A stretch of DNA of 46,665 bases from Dehalococcoidia bacterium (GCA_022819585.1 JAJEGY010000027.1:1-46665); one strand, 5' to 3'. Shown: positions 16,549 to 25,543, numbered from the stretch's first letter. Numbers and translations are program-made. Notes: generated by a model not told the origin, from the letters alone.

Positions 16549-17340
16549 ATGGATCTTGGATTATCCGGCAAGGTCGCGTTAGTAACCGGAGCTAGCGACG
16601 GTATCGGCAAAGCCGCCGCATTGCGCTTTGCCATGGAAGGGGCGAGTGTGGCTATCCTAGCGCGTACTATGTCCGACTTGGAGGCTGTTGCCGCTGAGAT
16701 CAATAACGCGACCGGGAGCGCGGTCATCCCGGTTTCGGCTGATGTGTCGGACGAAGACCAGGTGAAGAGCGCAGTCGATACGGTTGGAGAGAAGCTGGGT
16801 AGCATCGATATTCTGGTGAACAACGCCGGTCAAGGCAACGCCAATCGCTTCGAGGACATGACCAACGAACTCGTCGACTCCGACTTTGCGGTGAAGGTCA
16901 AGGGCGCGATCTACATGACGCGCTACACTCTGCCCTATCTCAAAAGATCAGATTGCGGGGCCATCTGCAACATAACCACGGCCGCGGGTAAAGCCGCGCC
17001 TGGTGGTGCGCAACCTACTTCCCTTTCACGAGCCGCTGGCATCTCGCTCACAAAGGCGTGGTCGAAGGAGTTCGGGGAGCACGGCATCCGAGTCAACACG
17101 GTTTGCATCGGGTCTATAAAGAGTCGACAAAACCGCCGACACTGGGAAGTAGCGCACGCGAAAGACCCGTCGTACACATTGGAAGATCACTGGGCATCTT
17201 ACGGGCCGGGCATACCACTAGGTCGTGTCGGTGAATCCGAAGAGGCCGGCGATGTGATAGCGTTTCTTTGCTCGCCCGCCGCGAGCTACGTTTCGGGTAC
17301 GGCGGTCAATATAGACGGCGGAGCGGCACCAGTTTATTGA
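16549..17340 (+). CDS. SDR family protein with non-canonical active site (copy 1)
   Basis: A 263-residue short-chain dehydrogenase/reductase fold. The cofactor motif TGASDGIG (13-20) and NNAG (91-94) are intact. The usual catalytic tetrad Asn-Ser-Tyr-Lys is changed: Lys116 stands at the Asn position (AVKVKG), Thr144 for Ser, Thr157 for Tyr and Arg161 for Lys in PTSLSRAAGISLTKAW. The C-terminus VSGTAVNIDGGAAPVY is normal. The protein is full length, so it is probably a functional member of a subfamily with different chemistry or a binding role. A GAAAGGAAATCGTCGGA ribosome site precedes the ATG. Confidence 0.85.
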   Translation: MDLGLSGKVALVTGASDGIGKAAALRFAMEGASVAILARTMSDLEAVAAEINNATGSAVIPVSADVSDEDQVKSAVDTVGEKLGSIDILVNNAGQGNANRFEDMTNELVDSDFAVKVKGAIYMTRYTLPYLKRSDCGAICNITTAAGKAAPGGAQPTSLSRAAGISLTKAWSKEFGEHGIRVNTVCIGSIKSRQNRRHWEVAHAKDPSYTLEDHWASYGPGIPLGRVGESEEAGDVIAFLCSPAASYVSGTAVNIDGGAAPVY

Positions 17341-17431
17341 GCGGCAAAACGGGATACTTGCAATTTAGGCTAGAGAACTCGCCGACAGCATGGATCGGTG
17401 CGATCGGGCATCAAGAAAGGAAACTGACGAT

Positions 17432-18223
17432 ATGGATCTTGGACTAAGCGGGAAGGTTGCGATAGTGACTGGTGCCAGCGATGGAATAGGAAAAGCAGCG
17501 GCGTACCGAATGGCCGCTGAAGGGGCAAGTGTCGCTTTGGTCTCAAGGACCCGTTCTGATCTCGAAGCGGTAGCAGCAGAAATCAGCGGCGAGACCGGTA
17601 GCACCGTCATCGCAGCACCTGCCGATGTTTCCGACGAGGATGCCGTGAAGAACGCAGTCGAATCAGCCGCCGAGAAACTCGGTGGCATCGACATTCTGGT
17701 CAACAACGCCGGAACATCCTCAGCCTCAAACTTCGAGGACATGACCAACGAGCAACTCGATATCGATTTCTCCCTCAAGGTCAAGGGTGCCATCTACATG
17801 ACCCGCTACGCCCTGCCCTATCTCAAGAACTCCGACTCAGGAGCTATCTGCAACACGACTACACCGGGTGGTAAAGCGTCAACAGGCGGTAGCCAACCCA
17901 CATCGCTCTCCCGCGCAGCAGGTATCTCGCTCACAAAAGCGTGGTCAAAGGAATTCGGCGAATACGGCATACGGGTCAACACCGTATGTGTCGGCGTCCT
18001 CAAGAGCCGTCAACACCGCATCCGCTGGGAAGCCGCAAATACCAAAGACCCCTCCTACTCGCTTGAAGACCACTGGGCAACGTTTGGTCCGGGCGTCCCT
18101 CTAGGCCGCATCGGCGAAGCACAAGAGGCCGGCGATGTTATCGCTTTCCTCTGCTCACCCGCAGCCAGCTACGTCTCAGGCGCAGCAGTCAACGTCGATG
18201 GGGGCGCGGCACCGGTCTACTGA
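17432..18223 (+). CDS. SDR family protein with non-canonical active site (copy 2)
   Basis: A 263-residue tandem paralogue of the SDR at 16549. TGASDGIG and NNAG are conserved, and the same four substitutions are present: Lys116, Thr144, Thr157 and Arg161. Shared loss in two diverged copies shows the altered site is old and maintained. The start is the ATG at 17432, chosen because it gives the same length as copy 1 and has GAAAGGAAACTGACGAT upstream; a longer in-frame ATG at 17390 lacks support. The substrate is unknown. Codon choice shifts within the gene to C-ending codons after about base 17680. Confidence 0.85.
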   Translation: MDLGLSGKVAIVTGASDGIGKAAAYRMAAEGASVALVSRTRSDLEAVAAEISGETGSTVIAAPADVSDEDAVKNAVESAAEKLGGIDILVNNAGTSSASNFEDMTNEQLDIDFSLKVKGAIYMTRYALPYLKNSDSGAICNTTTPGGKASTGGSQPTSLSRAAGISLTKAWSKEFGEYGIRVNTVCVGVLKSRQHRIRWEAANTKDPSYSLEDHWATFGPGVPLGRIGEAQEAGDVIAFLCSPAASYVSGAAVNVDGGAAPVY

Positions 18224-18298
18224 GCTCAGTTCAACCCGATGTGCCGATCAGTACCAGTCTCACTCATACCAGGCTTAGTGCCACGTAAGATCAGGGAA

Positions 18299-18850
18299 CT
18301 AACGCCGGATGCCGTCCCGTCTGAGCCGCTCGATGAGTTGCAGCATCGTTCCAGTCCCCTTTTTGACGTTACAAGACCTGCAAAGCAGCTGTAGATTCTC
18401 AAGTTCGTTCGTACCACCCAGGTGGACAGGTATGATGTGATCGATTTGCATGTTGCCGATCTGTCTAAATACGTCCAGACACCCCGCGCACTGGCCGCCA
18501 CATGCCTGAAACAAATGAGCTTTTACCCATCTCGGAATCGGCTGTCGCCTGACAGGAACCCTGGCATCGAGTTGATTTTCTGTGGAAGGACTACCCTTCA
18601 GTTTGGAATGCACCCACAGTGCCACAACAACCCAAGTCACGATTCCAGACACTGCGAAGACCACAGTTGCCAGATCATTGTCCGGCTCGGACGTTGTCCA
18701 TCCGTACTCTGATCGCACCTCCTTTGCCGTAGCGGTCAAGGTGATGATGAGTGCTATAAACGCCACAAGGACCCCAATGCACAATCCGATAAACCAGCTA
18801 ATACACCTGTGTTCAGAACCGTCGCCAGAATTCATTCGACTGTCTCCCAC
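18299..18850 (-). CDS. Membrane-anchored HNH endonuclease domain protein
   Basis: A 183-residue protein with two membrane helices (about residues 18-40 and 61-81) followed by a C-terminal HNH domain. The domain shows Cys117/121/124 (ACGGQCAGC), Asp137-His138 (MQIDHIIPVHLGGTN), the central Asn in ELENLQLLC, and CRSCNVKKG with Cys157 and Cys160. HNH proteins cleave nucleic acid; a membrane anchor facing the cytoplasm is unusual and could mean action on incoming DNA. The second Met (18835) is an equally good start. The following genes on this strand are metabolic or DUF2442, so there is no defence operon around it. Confidence 0.75.
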   Translation of the reverse strand: MGDSRMNSGDGSEHRCISWFIGLCIGVLVAFIALIITLTATAKEVRSEYGWTTSEPDNDLATVVFAVSGIVTWVVVALWVHSKLKGSPSTENQLDARVPVRRQPIPRWVKAHLFQACGGQCAGCLDVFRQIGNMQIDHIIPVHLGGTNELENLQLLCRSCNVKKGTGTMLQLIERLRRDGIRR

Positions 18851-18957
18851 AAAGTACGGCGGGCTATTCTATCAAGCAACCATAGACGGCGTAGATACGC
18901 GGTGGCGGGTGATCCGGTATGTGTAAGCTTATGCGAATCCCGTAAAACCGCGAAAGT

Positions 18958-19239
18958 TCAGGCTTGGCTGAATTGATGCCGAATCTCGTGCAAAGTCTTG
19001 CCCGTCAACTCCATGTAGAAGGTGTCTGTGCACAGATCCAGTTGATCGGTGTCGCCCCAAGTCAATGCCCGCCAAGGCGCATCGATACGCACCGTTGCGA
19101 AAAACTCAGGATCCTCCCAAGCTTTGAACACGCCTTTCCCTGCGTGACGGCTCAAGCCGACTTCACCTTCAACGCCGTCTTGAAACGTGATCCAAATCCT
19201 GTAACCTTCGCGGGGCTCGACTTTGGCTGGCATGATCAT
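18958..19239 (-). CDS. DUF2442 domain protein
   Basis: A 93-residue protein with YRIWITFQDGVEGEVGLS, a GVFKAWEDPEFFATVRID segment and DLCTDTFYMELTG at the end, the pattern of DUF2442. Such proteins often sit beside a DUF4160 partner, and the pair has been discussed as toxin-antitoxin-like; no DUF4160 gene is visible next to this one. The start could be the ATG at 19239 or the Met two codons later. It lies between the HNH gene and the M20 amidohydrolase on the same strand. Confidence 0.75.
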   Translation of the reverse strand: MIMPAKVEPREGYRIWITFQDGVEGEVGLSRHAGKGVFKAWEDPEFFATVRIDAPWRALTWGDTDQLDLCTDTFYMELTGKTLHEIRHQFSQA

Positions 19240-19261
19240 AGTTTGCTTGTCAGTATGCTAA

Positions 19262-20431
19262 CTACGGCATCCCCTCAATATCCAACGCCGCCCTAACAAA
19301 GACCTCAGTCCCAATCGGCAAACACGCCTCATCGAAATCAAACTTGGCGTTGTGGTGCCCTTCCGTCCCCGCTTTCGATGCCCCGAGGATGAAATACACC
19401 CCGGGGATCCGGTTCAAGAACTCCGCCATATCGTCGCCCACGGATATCGGATCCAACTCCCCTACCGAGTCTTCACCCGCCGCCTGCATGGCCACACCTG
19501 TAACCCAGTTGGCAACATCCGGATTGTTGACTACCGGAGGCGTACCGGCAAGGTGCGAGTAGGTGGTCGTCGCTCTCAACGATTCAGCAACTCCAGCCGT
19601 AATCCTCTCTAAAGATTCACGAATCGCCTTATGCGTCTCAGCGTTGTATGCCCGGATCGTCCCATTCAATTTCACTTCATCCGCAATCACATTACCCGCC
19701 GATCCTCCTTGCACACTTCCAAACGTCACGACTCCCATCTCCTGAGGCGAGATCTCCCTAGCCACAACTGTCTGGCAAGCGTTGATGATGTTCGCCGCTG
19801 CCACCACCGGATCGACGGTCAGATGCGGCATCGCTCCATGACCACCATGACCCTTAACCGTGATTTCAAACAGGTCCGCCCCCGCAAAAACCGTCGATTG
19901 ATTGACTCCCACATACCCTACTGGTGCCTGATTCCAAAGATGCGTACCGATGATTACATCAGCTTTAACCAAATCCATTACCCCATCCTCGATCATCGCC
20001 ACTGCACCATTGCAAAGCTCTTCCGACGGCTGAAAGAGGAAAACCACATCACCCGCGATCTCATCCGAAATCGTAGCCAAAACCTCCGCCGCCGTGAGTG
20101 CCATCGTGATGTGCCCATCATGCCCGCACGCATGCATCACACCATTCGTCGACGCAAACTCCAACCCAGTTGACTCATCGATCGGCAGTCCGTCGATATC
20201 GGCCCGAATCACCAACCTACGACCCGGCTTCCCGCCCTTGAGCGTCGCAACAATTCCCGTCTCGGCAATCCCCGTCTGGACCTCCAATCCAGCCTTCCGC
20301 AACCGGTCCGCTATGTAGGAAGCCGTTTGATGCTCCTCGAAACCAGTCTCAGGCCGAGCATGAAGATAACGACGCGTGGCGATGATGTCGCTGCCACGCG
20401 CCGCCACAAGCTCTGAAACTCTGTCAGCCAC
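19262..20431 (-). CDS. M20 family amidohydrolase/carboxypeptidase
   Basis: A 389-residue metal-dependent hydrolase of the hippurate hydrolase/IAA-amino-acid hydrolase type. Visible features are LHARPETGFEEHQTA, RADIDGLPI, the metal motif ACGHDGH, LFQPSEE with the catalytic and metal Glu pair, GHGGHGAMPH for the dimerisation-domain His, and VGDDMAEF near the C-terminus. It removes acyl groups from amino acids or cleaves small peptides in the cytoplasm. It starts 2 bases after the FBP aldolase stop on the same strand, so the two are probably co-transcribed although no functional link is known. Confidence 0.92.
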   Translation of the reverse strand: MADRVSELVAARGSDIIATRRYLHARPETGFEEHQTASYIADRLRKAGLEVQTGIAETGIVATLKGGKPGRRLVIRADIDGLPIDESTGLEFASTNGVMHACGHDGHITMALTAAEVLATISDEIAGDVVFLFQPSEELCNGAVAMIEDGVMDLVKADVIIGTHLWNQAPVGYVGVNQSTVFAGADLFEITVKGHGGHGAMPHLTVDPVVAAANIINACQTVVAREISPQEMGVVTFGSVQGGSAGNVIADEVKLNGTIRAYNAETHKAIRESLERITAGVAESLRATTTYSHLAGTPPVVNNPDVANWVTGVAMQAAGEDSVGELDPISVGDDMAEFLNRIPGVYFILGASKAGTEGHHNAKFDFDEACLPIGTEVFVRAALDIEGMP

Positions 20432-20433
20432 GC

Positions 20434-21438
20434 CTAGACGTACTTGCCTTCGCGAGCCGTTGCCGTAGCAATCGATCTTTCGATAAACGCCTCTTGCGCC
20501 GCAGGCACATTTGCCGGATCACCGCCCCAAGTCTGCAAAGGCGTCGCCTGCAAACCACGGCCATACGAGAACGTCAGCTCCCACGGAGCACCCTCAGATT
20601 GCGCCAGTTTGTTAATCGCATCGAGGTTGACAGTCGCCTCTTCGTCGCCCTGCCCTCCCGACAAGAACGCGATCCCCGGCACCGCCGCCGGTATCGTCCG
20701 CTTGAAACACCCGACCGTGGCCTGTGCCACCGCCCCTGCATCTGCGCGATCCTCGGCATCAGTCCCACTCAACACCATATTCGGCTTAAGCACCATCCCT
20801 TCGAGATCCACTCGCTGCGTTCTCAACTCCTCAAACGTCCGATTCAACGTCTTCTCGGTCACCCACTCGCACGTCTCAATCGAGTGATCCCCGTCCATCA
20901 ACACCTCCGGCTCGACAATCGGCACCAAACCCGCCTCTTGCGACAACGCGGCAAATCGACCAAGGGCATGGGCGTTGACATTGATGCAGTAGTCAGATGG
21001 AATGTGGTCCCCGATCGTAATTACGGCTCGCCACTTCGTAAACCGAGCACCCAGCTCGTAATACTCTTCCAATCGATCGCGAAGTCCATCCAACCCATCA
21101 GTCGTTAGTTCACCCGGAGCCCCCGCAAGCGGATTAGTTGACTGGTCAACTTTGATCCCCGGGATAACCCCTTCGCTTTGCAGCAACTCAACGAACGGAA
21201 TCTCCTCATCCGACGACTGCCTCAAAGTCTCATCGTAAAGAATCACCCCGCTGATGTACTCCCCGTAACCCTCAGTCGTGAACAGCAACTGACGCCAAGC
21301 CTTACGATTCGGCTCTTCGTTCGCCACGTTAATCGAAGCCAACCGCCGCCCTATCGTACCCGTTGATTCGTCTGCTGCGAGTATTCCCTTGCCCCTCGCA
21401 ACCATCGCCTTCGCGATTGAGTGAAGCTCGTTGCCCAT
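20434..21438 (-). CDS. Class I fructose-bisphosphate aldolase
   Basis: A 334-residue Schiff-base aldolase of the animal/plant type, which splits fructose-1,6-bisphosphate into two triose phosphates. GILAADESTGTIGRRL is the N-terminal phosphate-site signature, KWRAVI holds Lys135, VEPEVL holds Glu176 and Glu178, and VLKPNM carries the Schiff-base Lys218. FLSGGQGDEEAT and SYGRGLQATPLQTW complete the family pattern. The length is a little under the usual 340-360. It is divergent from the fructose-1,6-bisphosphatase gene, with 164 bases between the two starts, so the two steps of the same node share a control region. Confidence 0.94.
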   Translation of the reverse strand: MGNELHSIAKAMVARGKGILAADESTGTIGRRLASINVANEEPNRKAWRQLLFTTEGYGEYISGVILYDETLRQSSDEEIPFVELLQSEGVIPGIKVDQSTNPLAGAPGELTTDGLDGLRDRLEEYYELGARFTKWRAVITIGDHIPSDYCINVNAHALGRFAALSQEAGLVPIVEPEVLMDGDHSIETCEWVTEKTLNRTFEELRTQRVDLEGMVLKPNMVLSGTDAEDRADAGAVAQATVGCFKRTIPAAVPGIAFLSGGQGDEEATVNLDAINKLAQSEGAPWELTFSYGRGLQATPLQTWGGDPANVPAAQEAFIERSIATATAREGKYV

Positions 21439-21602
21439 CGTTCAAAAAACCTCCCGATCAGTGTCTTCTGCTATCTGTTGAAATGATACGGCATCTTCTC
21501 CTCAAACACGCTTTGAACCATCCCTGTTGCGACCGCACACACGACCTGCCTTTGGCATACAGTATCGAGTAAGAGCTAGGCAGCCAAAGGGAGACGAACG
21601 CC
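21439..21602. promoter_or_regulatory. Divergent promoter region of FBP aldolase and FBPase
   Basis: This 164-base gap holds the outward-facing starts of two genes for opposite directions of the same metabolic node. On the plus strand, AAGGGAGACGAACGCC supplies a ribosome site for the FBPase ATG; on the minus strand GGGAGGTTTTTTGAACG precedes the aldolase ATG. No clear operator or textbook promoter box could be fixed by eye. Confidence 0.5.
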
Positions 21603-22586
21603 ATGTCTGTGTCACCACCAAATCTCTTCCAATTCGCAATGGACAACACGAACGATGAGTTCGCCAACCCTTCGGATCTGACAGTCCTCTTGAACGCCAT
21701 AGGCTCTGCTGGCAAGTTCATCTCATCCGAAATCAACCGCGCCGCGCTACGCGACATCTTCGGTTCCGCGGGTTCCGCCAACGTCACCGGCGATGACCAG
21801 CAGAAACTCGACGTGATCGGAGACAACGTCGTCGCTGAAGCCCTGCTGTCAACTGGCCTTGTATGCGCCATGAGCTCGGAAGAAAACGCCGGCTTGATCG
21901 ACTGCGGAGACGCCGCCGTCACCGGAGAATACTGTGTGGTCTACGATCCCGTCGACGGCTCCAGCAACATCGACGTTGCGGCACCGATCGGCACGATCTT
22001 CGGCATCTACCGACGCCTAAGCGAAGGCGTACCGGCTGGCGATGTAGACATCCTCCGCCCCGGTAATGAAATGCTGGTCGCCGGTTACGTCCTCTATGGC
22101 TCATCCACGATTTTTTGCTACACGTCAGGCGATGGCGTCCACTTCTTCACTCTCGACCCGACCCTAGGCGACTACCTCATAACCGAAGAAAACGTCCGAT
22201 CCCACGGCTCATCCCATGTCTACTCCGCCAACGAAGGCAACTCCGGCAAATGGCACGATCCCGACCTCAACTGGGTCGAACACGTCAAATCCGAAGGCTA
22301 CTCCGGCCGCTACATCGGCGCTTTAGTTGCCGACTTCCACCGCAACCTCATGAAAGGCGGCATCTACGCCTATCCCGGCGACAAAAGCAGCCCCGACGGC
22401 AAGCTTCGCCTCCTATTCGAGTGTGCTCCCCTAGCCTTCATTGCCGAACAAGCAGGCGGAGCTGCGAGCAACGGCAAAACCGCCATCAGGAACATCGAAC
22501 CTACCCAACTCCATCACCGCACCCCGATGTACATCGGCAATGCTGACGAAGTAGCCCTTTTAGAAGGCTTTCACAGCCGCGCCTAA
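21603..22586 (+). CDS. fbp: Class I fructose-1,6-bisphosphatase
   Basis: A 327-residue Mg-dependent phosphatase that converts fructose-1,6-bisphosphate to fructose-6-phosphate in gluconeogenesis. The metal-site motifs SSEEN (91-95) and DPVDGSSNID (115-124) are complete, RYIGALVADFHRNLMKGG and YPGDKSSPDGKLRLLFEC provide the sugar-phosphate site, and AFIAEQAGG is the conserved C-terminal piece. The length is normal for class I. It is transcribed divergently from FBP aldolase. A REP-like hairpin follows its stop. Confidence 0.95.
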   Translation: MSVSPPNLFQFAMDNTNDEFANPSDLTVLLNAIGSAGKFISSEINRAALRDIFGSAGSANVTGDDQQKLDVIGDNVVAEALLSTGLVCAMSSEENAGLIDCGDAAVTGEYCVVYDPVDGSSNIDVAAPIGTIFGIYRRLSEGVPAGDVDILRPGNEMLVAGYVLYGSSTIFCYTSGDGVHFFTLDPTLGDYLITEENVRSHGSSHVYSANEGNSGKWHDPDLNWVEHVKSEGYSGRYIGALVADFHRNLMKGGIYAYPGDKSSPDGKLRLLFECAPLAFIAEQAGGAASNGKTAIRNIEPTQLHHRTPMYIGNADEVALLEGFHSRA

Positions 22587-22625
22587 TTGAAAAGGCCCTA
22601 CTATTTGCCGCATTGGCGGATTATT

Positions 22626-22663
22626 CCCTCTCCCGCTCAGCGGAAGAGGGCTAGGGTGAGGGT
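22626..22663. repeat. REP-like palindromic repeat, copy 1
   Basis: A CCCTCTCCCGCTCAGCGGAA hairpin followed by AGGGCTAGGGTGAGGGT. It is nearly the same as 38936-38973 (35 of 38 bases). It lies between the convergent FBPase and aminotransferase genes and can fold into a GC-rich hairpin that may also stop transcription. Repeats of this type are dispersed in many genomes. Confidence 0.75.
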
Positions 22664-22668
22664 ACGCC

Positions 22669-23880
22669 CTACATCAACCCGCGCTTCCTAAACGCCTTCG
22701 CCAACGCGCCAATGCCGTCGTAACACTTCTCAGGCGTCTCAAACGCGAAGCACAACCTGGCGCAGTTCTGACCATCTCCATTCGGCGCAAATCCAACCCC
22801 GCCGTTGTACCCGACGCCTTCGGCGAAGATCTCGTCACGCGGTGCCGTGATGTCAGTTCCTTCAGGCATCGTCAACCATGTGTAGCAACCGCCTTCCGGA
22901 TGCGACCACTTCGCCCCTACGTCCGAGAAGTTGTCGTGGAGTGACTCATCCATCGCATCCCGCTTCTGCTTGAGCAAGGGGTTGAAACGACTGCGATGCT
23001 CATCGAGGCTGGTCCGCAGGAAACCCTCGATAGCATACGCCGCAAACTGATTGGGACCAGAGCCAACCTTGCAGCTCGCCGCACGTCGCAACACCTCGGG
23101 TGCCGCCGTGATGTAACCCAACCGCAGTCCCGGCGCTAGCAACTTGGAGAACGACGCGACATGGATCACGATACCTGAATCGTCCAATGTCCTGAATGCA
23201 GGCTGTATCTCACCCTCGAAGCGAAGGTCGACGTAGCACTCATCCTCGAGAATCGGTACGCCATGCCGGTGCGCAATCTCCAGAATCTCTTTTCGGCGCT
23301 CAACTGGCAACGTCGGCCCCATTGGATTCTGGTGCTCCGCGATCGTATAGATCATCTTCGGCTTCTTGCCTTTGCTGTCGAGCTTGCCGATCAGCTCATC
23401 CAGCGCGTCCGGCACCAATCCCAACTCATCCGTCTCACTCCCGTAAACCGTGTTCCCGAACCGTTGCAACTGCCCCAATGTCCCGCTGTACACAAAATGC
23501 TCAGTGATCGCCGTGTCGCCAGGGTTCGTAAGCGCCTGTATCGCAAGACCTATCGCCTCGCCCGAGCCGTTCGTCAACAGCAGGTCATCAACCCCTACGC
23601 TGAACCCGCGATCGTATTCCAGCTTCCAAGCCACAAACTCCCTGAGTTCAGGCGATCCCGCTGGCTGAGGGTAGTAAGCCATGTGACGGGCGATCTCGTC
23701 CCCTCTCGAGTCCATCGCCGTCTGCAAAGCCGCAATAAGGCCGTCCATCGGCGAAGTCTCTGGCGCCGGGTACGCAACCGCAAAGTCGTACTCTGCATGG
23801 TCGACCTTGTTGATAGGCGTATCTTCCGACCTCTCCGAGAAGAGACCCTCGTAACTAAAGCGAGTGCTACTTGCTGTCAT
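22669..23880 (-). CDS. PLP-dependent aminotransferase, 2-aminoadipate/MocR-like type
   Basis: A fold-type I aminotransferase of about 403 residues from the ATG at 23880; an upstream ATG at 23919 adds 13 residues without a ribosome site. YYPQPAGSPELREFVAWKL, LLTNGSGEAIGLAIQAL, EHQNPMGPTLPVERR, LEDECYVDLRF and the Schiff-base Lys246 in SFSKLLAPGLRLGY match class I/II enzymes such as 2-aminoadipate and valine-pyruvate transaminases. The usual NPTG motif is NPMG here. No DNA-binding domain is present, so it is an enzyme and not a MocR regulator. The substrate is unknown. It is divergent from the alcohol dehydrogenase gene. Confidence 0.88.
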   Translation of the reverse strand: MTASSTRFSYEGLFSERSEDTPINKVDHAEYDFAVAYPAPETSPMDGLIAALQTAMDSRGDEIARHMAYYPQPAGSPELREFVAWKLEYDRGFSVGVDDLLLTNGSGEAIGLAIQALTNPGDTAITEHFVYSGTLGQLQRFGNTVYGSETDELGLVPDALDELIGKLDSKGKKPKMIYTIAEHQNPMGPTLPVERRKEILEIAHRHGVPILEDECYVDLRFEGEIQPAFRTLDDSGIVIHVASFSKLLAPGLRLGYITAAPEVLRRAASCKVGSGPNQFAAYAIEGFLRTSLDEHRSRFNPLLKQKRDAMDESLHDNFSDVGAKWSHPEGGCYTWLTMPEGTDITAPRDEIFAEGVGYNGGVGFAPNGDGQNCARLCFAFETPEKCYDGIGALAKAFRKRGLM

Positions 23881-24020
23881 CTGCGGCGTTCTCCGTTCTG
23901 CTACGTCAACTTCACGCATTGTATTTGCACGTGGAAGCAGAGTCTAAATCCACGATAGACTTCCTGCATCAATACTGGACGTACTCCGGCATCACGCCCC
24001 AGACTACTGGAGACAGACCA

Positions 24021-25052
24021 ATGCGCGGCATCAGATTTCTAGGCGATCGACGTTCCGAAGTCATCGACTACCCCGACGAGGAACCAGGACCCGGATACGT
24101 CTTGTTAAAGATGCGCTCCTCCGGCATGTGCGGCTCCGACCTCCACCGATATCGCGTCCCTTTCGCAGAGGAAGACCTAGAACGCGAACCTATCCGCCCA
24201 GGTCATGAACCATGTGGCGAAGTCGCGATGCTTGGCGAGGGAGTGACCGGTCTAAACATCGGTGACCGCATCCTGCAGCACCACTACGACGGTTGCCGTG
24301 ACTGCGACTTCTGCAACACGGGATGGCAGCAGCTATGTCGTTGGCCGGGCCGCGCCGTCCACGGCTCAGGCCGCCACGGCGGACACGGCGACTACATGCT
24401 CGCCCACGCCTCCACCTGCCTTCCCCTACCAGAAGAACTTAGCTACGAAGTGGGAGCCTACCTAGCCTGTGGTGCAAGCACCGCTTTTCATGGCCTTAAA
24501 AAACTCCAACTCTCAGGCCTAGACACGATCGCCATATTCGGTGCTGGTCCCGTCGGGTTGGCCGGCGTCATGTTCGCCGCAGAGATGGGCGCACGAGTAA
24601 TCGCCGTTGACATCTCTGGCGAACGACTCGAGATGGCAAAAGCCGCCGGAGCATGGGAAGTCGTCGACAACAGCGATGGAACCGCCGTCGAACAGATCAT
24701 CGACCTCACCTATGGCGAAGGTGCCGACGCAACCCTAGAAGCCATCGGCATCCACGCGACGAGACTCGCCGCGGTCCAATCGACCAAGATCTTCGGACGT
24801 TGCTGCTTCGTCGGCGAAGGCGGCGATTTCCACGTCGAGCCAAGCCCCGACATCATCCACCGACATCTGACGCTCGTAGGCTCTTGGACCTTCAGCAGCC
24901 ACGGTCTGATCGAAGCGGCTAGATTCACCGCACGTCGAGAAGTCCCCCTAGAGTCCCTGATTACGCACCGAACCACCATTGAAAACACCCCCGCCGCGTA
25001 CCAACGCTTCGAAGCAGGCGCACCAGGCAAGTTCGTAATCAACTGGGACTGA
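24021..25052 (+). CDS. Zinc-dependent alcohol dehydrogenase family protein
   Basis: A 343-residue medium-chain dehydrogenase. Catalytic zinc ligands are Cys37 (MCGSDLHRY) and His61/Glu62 (GHEPCGEV); the structural zinc loop has Cys92, 95, 98 and 106. The Rossmann motif is GAGPVGLAGVMFAAEMGARVIAVD. It oxidises an alcohol or polyol with NAD(P); sorbitol, threonine or similar substrates are possible. The ATG at 24021 is chosen because MRGIRFLGDR is a natural start and ACTGGAGACAGACC lies in front of it; the longer frame to 23871 would run through the divergent promoter. Confidence 0.92.
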   Translation: MRGIRFLGDRRSEVIDYPDEEPGPGYVLLKMRSSGMCGSDLHRYRVPFAEEDLEREPIRPGHEPCGEVAMLGEGVTGLNIGDRILQHHYDGCRDCDFCNTGWQQLCRWPGRAVHGSGRHGGHGDYMLAHASTCLPLPEELSYEVGAYLACGASTAFHGLKKLQLSGLDTIAIFGAGPVGLAGVMFAAEMGARVIAVDISGERLEMAKAAGAWEVVDNSDGTAVEQIIDLTYGEGADATLEAIGIHATRLAAVQSTKIFGRCCFVGEGGDFHVEPSPDIIHRHLTLVGSWTFSSHGLIEAARFTARREVPLESLITHRTTIENTPAAYQRFEAGAPGKFVINWD

Positions 25053-25543
25053 ACGTCGCCATCACCGCTGCGAGTCAATAAATCCCAGCTGACAGCGCGA
25101 AAATGCGCAGACTTCCCGCTCGCGTCGCCAGATTCGCATCACATTAACACCGCGATTTTCGTTTTGCACGCGAAATCCCATTTCCTGCTAAGATGGAAAC
25201 TTCCGTGCCAGTGAAGTTCAGCAAATCGATTGAACACGCCGCGCGGCACATTCCGAACTGCAAAAGAAACTTCGCATCAACACGCGTCGTAACACCTAGA
25301 AGAGGGTACCCGCAAACTCAGAGAATGGGGACAGTGTGTCTCGCACGGTTCCCGTCAGCCCACTCTCAACAATGGCCGTCGTCTCATGTAACGCCAGCCT
25401 GCGGATCGAAATTCGGGCGACTACGCGACATCGTATCAGAAACAACCTGAATTGCGAACTCTCCTCATCGGTCTAGTGCGAACAAATCGAATATCAAATA
25501 GCGAACTATCGAGCAACAGATAGAACGAAAGGGAACCGATTAA
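25053..25543. other. 491-base intergenic leader before the sigma factor gene
   Basis: No convincing gene is present. It is likely to hold the sigma-factor promoter: TTGCAC (25164-25169) and TAAGAT (25189-25194) resemble -35 and -10 boxes, but with a long 19-base spacing. A GAACGAAAGGGAACC ribosome site lies near 25525, before the TTG start at 25544. The long leader could have a regulatory role, but no known riboswitch fold was recognised. Confidence 0.4.

Noticed and set aside
18299-19239. HNH protein and DUF2442 as a defence or toxin-antitoxin island
   Set aside because: No DUF4160 partner, no restriction, helicase or other defence gene, and the flanking genes are metabolic.
23871-24020. 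N-terminal extension of the zinc alcohol dehydrogenase
   Set aside because: It would overlap the divergent aminotransferase start and lacks homology; ATG 24021 has a good ribosome site.
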